DNA of 46,058 nt from NCBI GenBank assembly GCA_002331625.1, contig DCZN01000061.1, positions 36,964-83,021 on the forward strand, in the 5' to 3' direction. Both the position numbers and the translations under genes were made by a program. This DNA comes from Nitrospira sp. UBA2083. Lineage in GTDB: Bacteria; Nitrospirota; Nitrospiria; Nitrospirales; Nitrospiraceae. Positions 40,642-46,058 of the stretch are shown piece by piece. Position 1 is the stretch's first letter. Each line of letters opens with the position of its first letter. The notes under the pieces were generated by a model. The model searched no databases. It saw only the letters and a list, made by a program, of their open reading frames with translations, and had not been told where the DNA came from.

Positions 40642-40843
40642 ATGGACTTGCCGTCATTTCGTCGCAGGGCAATGGATCTACCACTCAAACCCCATCCCTC
40701 ATCACGTCAGTTTCTTGACGCCGTCAACGGATCGCTTGACGACCGGTGAATCTACGTCTTATCGGGTTGAGCGCTCAGTATGTAAACACGCGCTAGGCGT
40801 GTTGATTGGCGTTCGCCTCGATCCATCCCGACTCGTAGGAAAA

Positions 40844-40859
40844 TGGCATATGCATTGCA
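40844..40859 (+). promoter_or_regulatory. Sigma54 (RpoN) promoter of the fliL operon
   Basis: TGGCATATGCATTGCA has GG at 40845-40846 and GC at 40857-40858 with the exact sigma54 spacing; TGGCA and TTGCA both match consensus. The start point would be near 40870, 29 bp before fliL ATG 40899. It follows the hairpin after flgE, so it starts a new operon of fliL to flhB and beyond. Confidence 0.8.
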
Positions 40860-40898
40860 GTCTCCCCACCTGGCCTATCAGTCATTCGAGGAGGAGTT

Positions 40899-41450
40899 AT
40901 GGCAGATGCAGCCGCAGCAGATGAAAAGGCCCCAATAGCGGTTCCCGCACCCTCGTTTCCAGTTAAATTACTCATCATCGTATCGGTCGTGGCGCTCCTC
41001 TTTGGCGTCGGGGGGGCAGTCGTGGCCGTCAAGCTATTGGGCGGATCCGATAAGGGCGCAGAGCATACGGACGAGCATAAGACCGAGGCGGCGGCAAAGC
41101 CGGAAGCGCAAAGTGGAGCGGCTGGAAAACACGGACAGACGGCTGTTCCGGGGGTCATGTTTGATCTGGATCCATTCATCGTGAATCTTGCCGACGTACC
41201 GGAGGTTCGGTATCTGAAGCTTACGGTCAAACTCGAAGTAGAGAGTGAGGCGGTTTCAACTGAGCTATCCGCACGTGTTCCTCAGGTTCGAGACGCGGTG
41301 CTGGTTCTGCTCAGCAGTAAGGATGTCAACGCGGTGAGGACGACACAAGGGAAATTTCAACTGCGCGACGAGATTACCCAACGTGTGAACGGCCTCCTGC
41401 CTAAGCCGGGCGTGCGTTCAGCCTATTTCACGGATTTTGTCGTTCAGTAA
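40899..41450 (+). CDS. fliL: Basal-body-associated protein FliL
   Basis: 183 residues. One TM near 22-49 (FPVKLLIIVSVVALLFGVGG), a low-complexity linker, then the FliL domain: MFDLDPFIVNLADVPEVRYL, KLTVKLEVESEAVSTELSAR and PQVRDAVLVLLSSKDVNAVR. FliL sits in the periplasm around the stator and affects torque or stator stability. GAGGAGGAG precedes ATG 40899; it is the first gene after the sigma54 promoter at 40844. Confidence 0.9.
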   Translation: MADAAAADEKAPIAVPAPSFPVKLLIIVSVVALLFGVGGAVVAVKLLGGSDKGAEHTDEHKTEAAAKPEAQSGAAGKHGQTAVPGVMFDLDPFIVNLADVPEVRYLKLTVKLEVESEAVSTELSARVPQVRDAVLVLLSSKDVNAVRTTQGKFQLRDEITQRVNGLLPKPGVRSAYFTDFVVQ

Positions 41451-41461
41451 ACTCCTGCGCC

Positions 41462-42436
41462 ATGGAAAAAATACTCTCACAGGACGAAATCGATGCGCTC
41501 TTGAAGGGAGTGGTGTCGGGAGAGGTCGATACGGCTCCCAAGGACAACGCCGCGCCGGCGAAAGGAGTGGCACAATACGATCTCTTCAATCAAGAGCGGA
41601 TCATCCGCGGGCGAATGCCCACTATGGAGATGATCAATGATCGGTTCATTCGCCGGCAATCCGTCGTTTGGACCAATCTGTTTCGGGACGCCGTTGATTT
41701 CGTCGTCGTGGGAACGCAGGTGATCAAGTTTGGGGAGTTCTTGAAGAAGATTCCTCAACCGTCCTCACTGAACGTGTTTCATATGCTTCCGCTACGCGGC
41801 AGCGCCCTCTATGTGATGGATGCCTTTCTGGTCTATCTCATCGTGGACTATTTCTTCGGTGGGAAGGGCCAAACACATGTGAAGCCGGAGGGGCGAGATT
41901 TTACACCCGTCCAGCTGCGGGTGATTAAAAAGTTACTGCTTCAGGCCCTGGTTGATTTGGAAAAAGCCTGGCATGCCGTCATACCGGTCAAAGTGGAATA
42001 TCTGCGATCGGAAAGTAATCCTCAGTTCGCCATGGTCGTGACATCTTCCGAAATCGTCCTGGTCGTTACGCTGCAGGTCGTGCTGGGCGAAACCACGCGT
42101 GAGCTCTACATCGTGTATCCCTATGCGATGCTCGAGCCGATCAAAGAAAAGCTGTACTCCGGTCTGGTTTCAGACCAAGTCGATCAGAACGGAGACTGGA
42201 ATCAACGATTGCGAGAACGATTGCACGACTGTCCGCTCTCTCTCTCTGTCCGTCTGGGAACGGCCGCCGTGACTGTGAAGGACGTCATGAACTTTTCGCC
42301 GGGCGATGTGATCCTGCTTGATCAGCGTCCTGGCGATCCGCTTGATTGCTACGTCGAAGGCTACCACAAATTTCAGGGGAGCCCAGGAATTTATAAGGGT
42401 AATCACGCGTGCCGTGTCACAAAAGTCATCACCTAG
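41462..42436 (+). CDS. fliM: Flagellar motor switch protein FliM
   Basis: 324 residues. The N-terminal peptide EKILSQDEIDALLKG is the CheY-P-binding EIDALL motif. The middle domain includes FNQERIIRGRMPTMEMINDR and FRRQSVVWTNLFRDAVDF-like sequence, and the C-terminus the FliN-binding SPOA domain (LSVRLGTAAVTVKDVMNFSP). It forms the middle of the C-ring. There is no clear Shine-Dalgarno site 11 bp after fliL, so translation may be coupled to it. Confidence 0.92.
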   Translation: MEKILSQDEIDALLKGVVSGEVDTAPKDNAAPAKGVAQYDLFNQERIIRGRMPTMEMINDRFIRRQSVVWTNLFRDAVDFVVVGTQVIKFGEFLKKIPQPSSLNVFHMLPLRGSALYVMDAFLVYLIVDYFFGGKGQTHVKPEGRDFTPVQLRVIKKLLLQALVDLEKAWHAVIPVKVEYLRSESNPQFAMVVTSSEIVLVVTLQVVLGETTRELYIVYPYAMLEPIKEKLYSGLVSDQVDQNGDWNQRLRERLHDCPLSLSVRLGTAAVTVKDVMNFSPGDVILLDQRPGDPLDCYVEGYHKFQGSPGIYKGNHACRVTKVIT

Positions 42437-42461
42437 TCTTGAATACACGAAGAGAGTAACC

Positions 42462-42830
42462 ATGGCTGACACCGAATCTACGACATCGACCGATTTCCAA
42501 GCCAGCGGGAGTGCTTCCCCGCAGCCCGCTTCGTTTCCGTCCGTTCAAGGCTCCGAAGGAGCAGGGAGTCAGAAGAACATCGATTTCATCTTGGATATTC
42601 CCATGAGTGTTGCGGTGTATGTCGGGTCCACCAAGATGGCGATCCGAGACCTCTTGCAGTTGGCTCAGGGGTCCGTCATCGAGCTCGATAAGCTGGCCGG
42701 TGAACCGATGGAGGTGATGGTGAACAACAAGTTGGTTGCCCGCGGAGAGGTGGTCGTCGTGAATGAAAAATTCGGCATTCGCCTGACGGACGTGGTGAGT
42801 GCAGCGGAGCGAGTCCAGCAACTACGGTAA
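42462..42830 (+). CDS. fliN: Flagellar motor switch protein FliN
   Basis: 122 residues. The first 38 residues are Ser/Thr-rich and probably disordered; then the SPOA domain reads FILDIPMSVAVYVGSTKMAI, LAQGSVIELDKLAGEPMEVM and VNNKLVARGEVVVVNEKFGI. FliN forms the lower C-ring and normally docks FliH to it. In this genome FliH carries an extra receiver domain. Start ATG 42462 lies 25 bp after fliM. Confidence 0.92.
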   Translation: MADTESTTSTDFQASGSASPQPASFPSVQGSEGAGSQKNIDFILDIPMSVAVYVGSTKMAIRDLLQLAQGSVIELDKLAGEPMEVMVNNKLVARGEVVVVNEKFGIRLTDVVSAAERVQQLR

Positions 42831-42849
42831 CTGAGTCGAGGGGGAGTTT

Positions 42850-43257
42850 GTGATCGATCTGTGGGAAAGCTTGATCCGCACCGTCTCCGCGTTGGCGATC
42901 GTATTGGTGCTCATGGGTCTCGTCGCCATCGTGGCTCGGCGATTGATGGGGCCCCGTTTAGGGATCGCCGGGGGGCGTCCATTGGTCCAAGTCCTGGCCA
43001 GTGGGTACATCGCTCCACGGAAGACGATCAGTCTGGTGGAGGTCGCCGGTGAATATCTGATCGTTGGGGCGACTGCAAACGATTTGGTTCCACTAGGACG
43101 AGTCAGCGATTCAACGCACTTGCGTGAAGTGCTCGCACTGACCGGCCAGAAGTCCTCTCCGGAAGGTCCATCGGAACCGGCGGCGGTCTTTTCCTCTTGG
43201 CTTCGGCGATTGCCACTCACCTCGGCTGAACAGAACACGAGCAACCATGGCCACTGA
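42850..43257 (+). CDS. fliO: Flagellar export protein FliO
   Basis: 135 residues. A TM at about 9-28 (VSALAIVLVLMGLVAIVARR) is followed by a small FliO-like domain: VQVLASGYIAPRKTISLVEV and EYLIVGATANDLVPLGRV. FliO helps assemble the FliP pore. A GTG start with GGGGAG 3 to 8 nt upstream, and an 11-nt overlap with fliP, agree with the usual operon arrangement. Confidence 0.85.
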   Translation: MIDLWESLIRTVSALAIVLVLMGLVAIVARRLMGPRLGIAGGRPLVQVLASGYIAPRKTISLVEVAGEYLIVGATANDLVPLGRVSDSTHLREVLALTGQKSSPEGPSEPAAVFSSWLRRLPLTSAEQNTSNHGH

Positions 43258-44014
43258 TCGCGACCGACGCCGACTCGTACTGTGGACCATCGTGGCCGGT
43301 GGGATCCTGTTCCTGATCGCATCATCGTCGGAAGCGGTGGCCGGGGGACCGTCCGTCAGTATTGATTTGGGGTCAGGTGGTCCTAAGCAGACGGCCGTGG
43401 TCATTCAGATCTTGATTCTCCTGACGGTCCTGTCTTTGGCGCCGGCCCTGTTTATCATGGTCACGTCGTTTACAAGGATCGTCATCGTGTTGTCGTTTCT
43501 TCGACAAGCACTTGGGACACAGGCGGTTCCGCCCAATCAGGTCCTGTTGTCATTGGCCTTATTCCTCACGGTGTTCATCATGGCCCCAGTCGGGCAGGCC
43601 GTGTACAACAATGCCCTGCAACCGCTGATCGCCGAACAGATCTCGTATGAAGATGCCTGGAAGAAGGGGATTGAGCCGGTACGAGGATTTATGCTGCGGC
43701 AGGTGCGGGACAAGGATCTGGAACTGTTCATTCAATTGAGCCGCATGCCGAAGCCGGACCGGGTGGAAGACGTCCCCACTCATGCCATCATTCCGGCGTT
43801 CATTCTCAGCGAGCTACGGATCGCATTCCAAATTGGGTTCTTAATCTATATCCCATTTTTGATCGTCGACATGGTGGTGGCGAGCATTTTGATGTCGATG
43901 GGTATGATGCTGTTGCCGCCGGTCGTGATCTCCCTCCCGTTCAAGTTGATCCTGTTCGTGCTGGCCGACGGCTGGTATCTGGTCGTCGGCTCGATGGTCC
44001 GCAGCTTTCAATAA
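43247..44014 (+). CDS. fliP: Flagellar export gate protein FliP
   Basis: 255 residues. A signal peptide (LWTIVAGGILFLIASSSEAV) and then the conserved core: ILLTVLSLAPALFIMVTSFT, RIVIVLSFLRQALGTQAVPP, the C-terminal hydrophobic helices (IGFLIYIPFLIVDMVVASIL) and MGMMLLPPVVISLPFKL. FliP pentamers with FliQ and FliR form the export pore. The ATG lies within fliO. Confidence 0.93.
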   Translation: MATDRDRRRLVLWTIVAGGILFLIASSSEAVAGGPSVSIDLGSGGPKQTAVVIQILILLTVLSLAPALFIMVTSFTRIVIVLSFLRQALGTQAVPPNQVLLSLALFLTVFIMAPVGQAVYNNALQPLIAEQISYEDAWKKGIEPVRGFMLRQVRDKDLELFIQLSRMPKPDRVEDVPTHAIIPAFILSELRIAFQIGFLIYIPFLIVDMVVASILMSMGMMLLPPVVISLPFKLILFVLADGWYLVVGSMVRSFQ

Positions 44015-44105
44015 CCGATTCTCCTCCGTGTGCATCGTGTCGCCGGATGCTTCATGAGTCGGCTGACGGAGATGTGAGCGGAGGGAATGTGAAGAGGGAC
44101 CGAGT

Positions 44106-44375
44106 ATGACGCCGGAGATGGTGACTGAACTGGGCAGGCAAGCACTTGAAACGACGTTATTGGTATCTGCCCCCATTCTGGGGCTCAGTTTGTTCGTCGG
44201 TCTGGTGATCAGTGCGTTCCAGGCGATGACCCAACTGAACGAAGCGACGTTGACGTTCGTGCCGAAAGTATTGGCGCTCTTCGGGGCGCTGTTACTGTTT
44301 CTTCCGTGGATGTTGAATGTCATGACGACGTTCATGACGAATCTCCTGATCAATATTCCCAACTACGTGCATTAG
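44106..44375 (+). CDS. fliQ: Flagellar export gate protein FliQ
   Basis: 89 residues with two TM helices: LETTLLVSAPILGLSLFVGL and LTFVPKVLALFGALLLFLPW. EMVTELGRQALE and VISAFQAMTQLNEATLTFVP are family signatures. It packs around FliP in the export gate. GAAGAGGG lies 6 nt before ATG 44106. It is separated from fliP by 91 bp of noncoding DNA with no clear promoter. Confidence 0.93.
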   Translation: MTPEMVTELGRQALETTLLVSAPILGLSLFVGLVISAFQAMTQLNEATLTFVPKVLALFGALLLFLPWMLNVMTTFMTNLLINIPNYVH

Positions 44376-44384
44376 AAAGCGACG

Positions 44385-45173
44385 ATGGCATTGGCGCAGA
44401 CTATTCAGGTTCTTCTTCCTGAGTTCCAAACATTCTTGGTCCTCATTTCTCGCATTGGGGGGCTTCTGGCTGCCGTGCCCGTGTTGAGCGGACGCGCGGT
44501 CCCTCTGAAAGTCAAAGGCGCGCTGGTCCTGGCCTTAGGCGTGGTGCTGGCTCCATCGGTGCGGCTCCCGGTCGTGCCCTACGATCCCTTTGTTCTCGCG
44601 GCGGGACTTGTCAGTGAGATCATGATCGGGTTGGCGATCGGTTTGGCCGTTCGTCTGTTTTTCGGTGCGCTTGAGGTCGCAGGAGAAATGGTCGGAGTAC
44701 AGATGGGGTTCGGTGTCGTTCAACTCTTGGATCCGGCCACGTCCCGTCAGACTCCCATCCTGGCCCAGTATTTCACATTGTTGGCGTCCCTCGTCTTTCT
44801 CTCGCTGAACGGACACATGCTCCTCGTGGCCACGATCGTCTCCAGTTATGACACCATTCCGGCATTCGGCGCGTCGCTCCCGAGTGGGGCGGGGGACGAC
44901 CTTCTTCGCCTTTGTCAGCATATGTTCATCGTGGGGTTGAGACTCGCGGCACCGGTGCTCATCATCATTCTCATCATCAACATCCTGCTGGCCATTCTCG
45001 GACGGGCCGTTACCCAAATTAACGTGTTCGTCCTGAGTTTCCCGATTACCATTGCGGGAGGGTTGGTGGTGCTCGGTTTCTCGATGCCGTTTACGGTTGA
45101 ATTGCTGGGTCAGGAAATCGAACGGTTACAGTTCACGATCCTCGGACTCATGAAAGCGCTGGGACATGGCTGA
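44385..45173 (+). CDS. fliR: Flagellar export gate protein FliR
   Basis: 262 residues with about six TM helices. TFLVLISRIGGLLAAVPVLS, RAVPLKVKGALVLALGVVLA, MIGLAIGLAVRLFFGALEVA and GVQMGFGVVQLLDPATSRQT are typical. It completes the FliP5Q4R1 pore and contacts FlhB, whose gene overlaps its last 8 bases. Weak AGAAAG-type site before ATG 44385. Confidence 0.93.
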   Translation: MALAQTIQVLLPEFQTFLVLISRIGGLLAAVPVLSGRAVPLKVKGALVLALGVVLAPSVRLPVVPYDPFVLAAGLVSEIMIGLAIGLAVRLFFGALEVAGEMVGVQMGFGVVQLLDPATSRQTPILAQYFTLLASLVFLSLNGHMLLVATIVSSYDTIPAFGASLPSGAGDDLLRLCQHMFIVGLRLAAPVLIIILIINILLAILGRAVTQINVFVLSFPITIAGGLVVLGFSMPFTVELLGQEIERLQFTILGLMKALGHG

Positions 45174-46058
45174 AGACAGGGGAAATAAGACAGAACCCGC
45201 GACCCCGAAACGCAAGGAGGAGGCCCGTAAACAGGGGCAGGTCGCCGTGAGCCGAGACCTGTCGACGGCAGCCGTCCTAGTCGGAGGGATCGGACTTTTG
45301 GCGGCCACGTTGCCGGTCGGCCTCCAGAGAATGACCGAGATGACCCGACAAGGTCTGACGCTCTCGTTTCCCGTGGAGTTTTATAGAGAGATGTCGGTCG
45401 ATCACGTCTACTCGATCATTATTCAGACGGGCCTGACGGTCTTTTCGTTGAGTCTTCCGATCGTGGTGAGCATTGTGCTGATGGGAAGCGGCGCCTTTCT
45501 TGCGCAGACAGGACTCCTCTGGCGATCGACCGCGCTCAAACTCGACTTCAGCCGCATCAATCCCGGGAAAGGGCTCAAGCGCCTCGTCTCATTGCGGTCC
45601 GTGATGGAGCTGATCAAAGGGCTGCTCAAAATCGCGATTATTACCGGAGTCGGTCTCTGGATGGCCCGTCACGACATCTTGCGGATTCCGGAATTGATTC
45701 AGTTTGAGATGGGGGCGGTCTTGCAAGTCGCAGGGAGTCTCGCGTTCAAGATTGGATTGGCCGTATCGGGAGCGATCACCGGTCTGGCCGTGCTCGACTA
45801 CTTCTATCAACGGTACGAATGGGAACGAAGTCTCCGGATGTCGAAGGAGGAGATCAAAGAAGAACACAAGGCAGCGGAAGGCGACCCTCTCATCAAGAGT
45901 CGAGTCAGAACGGCGCAGCGAGAACTCATGAAGAAGCGCATGTTGGCTGCCGTCAAGACTGCGGACGTCGTGATCACCAACCCCACGCACCTGGCGGTGG
46001 CGCTGAAGTATGACACAGCCACGATGGCCGCTCCGGTGGTTGTCGCCAAGGGCGCAGG
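45166..46058 (+). CDS. flhB: Flagellar export switch protein FlhB, partial
   Basis: The ATG at 45166 overlaps fliR; 297 codons are present and the frame is open to the window edge. TEPATPKRKEEARKQGQVAV is the classical FlhB start, with hydrophobic helices at about 29-50, 85-110, 140-165 and 180-205. N272-P273-T274-H275 (VVITNPTHLAVALKY) is the self-cleavage site that lets FlhB change export specificity in response to FliK. The remaining C-terminal part lies outside the window. Confidence 0.95.
   Translation, partial: MAEDRGNKTEPATPKRKEEARKQGQVAVSRDLSTAAVLVGGIGLLAATLPVGLQRMTEMTRQGLTLSFPVEFYREMSVDHVYSIIIQTGLTVFSLSLPIVVSIVLMGSGAFLAQTGLLWRSTALKLDFSRINPGKGLKRLVSLRSVMELIKGLLKIAIITGVGLWMARHDILRIPELIQFEMGAVLQVAGSLAFKIGLAVSGAITGLAVLDYFYQRYEWERSLRMSKEEIKEEHKAAEGDPLIKSRVRTAQRELMKKRMLAAVKTADVVITNPTHLAVALKYDTATMAAPVVVAKGA

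Noticed and set aside
1..46058. tRNA, rRNA and CRISPR arrays
   Set aside because: I looked for cloverleaf-type ends, conserved rRNA stretches and regularly spaced repeats and saw none; the only clear direct repeat is the two-copy 30-mer at 9346 and 9447.

Overview
All recognisable genes in this window lie on the + strand. It reads as chromosomal DNA of a GC-rich Gram-negative bacterium. The flagellar gene order, with NtrC-type regulators next to flgBC-fliEFG, and the dense set of small VOC, SRPBCC, YCII and DUF899 genes before it fit Nitrospira (Nitrospirota) best. That assignment is inference from gene content and cannot be proven from the sequence alone.

Region 1 (1 to about 21.4 kb) is an accessory region. 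It opens with the last 59 residues of a TolC/NodT-type outer-membrane efflux protein. About thirty small enzymes or binding proteins follow, mostly of 90 to 200 residues: tandem GNAT, diiron metallo-beta-lactamase fold, RidA, SnoaL-like, NmrA and epimerase-type Rossmann proteins, two methyltransferases, six VOC-fold proteins, two YCII proteins, three SRPBCC proteins, DUF899, DoxX, DUF1579 and two ABM-like proteins. A 4Fe-4S/SCP2 fusion, a BNR-repeat protein with a MoaD-like partner, and a nucleoside hydrolase are also present. Between them lie many gene remnants: two broken copies of the metallo-beta-lactamase gene, a RidA N-terminus joined in frame to a zinc-ribbon gene, a frameshifted DUF899 copy, a stopped AHSA1 gene, a VOC fragment, a truncated DUF1428 gene, and an IS1595-type transposase tail that supplies the 3' end of the nucleoside hydrolase. 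The region looks like a zone of repeated duplication, insertion and decay.

Region 2 (21.4 to 27.9 kb) holds the probable flagellar regulators: an NtrC-type sigma54 activator, a large exported TPR protein, a soluble FlrB/FleS-like histidine kinase and a second NtrC-type activator (FlrC/FleR-like). The last three genes overlap.

Region 3 (28.0 kb to the window end) is a flagellar basal body, hook and export cluster: flgB, flgC, fliE, fliF, fliG, a receiver-FliH fusion, fliI, fliJ, a MotE-like gene, two unknown secreted-protein genes, fliK, flgD, flgE, fliL, fliM, fliN, fliO, fliP, fliQ, fliR and the start of flhB, which runs off the window. Two sequences with exact GG-N10-GC sigma54 promoter spacing stand before flgB and before fliL. 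This suggests that the upstream regulators drive the rod/MS-ring/export operon and the switch/export-gate operon.

The most unusual gene is at 31931-32956. It joins a complete, apparently phosphorylatable CheY/NtrC-type receiver domain to FliH, the regulator and stator of the flagellar export ATPase. This would tie phosphorelay signalling directly to flagellar protein export.
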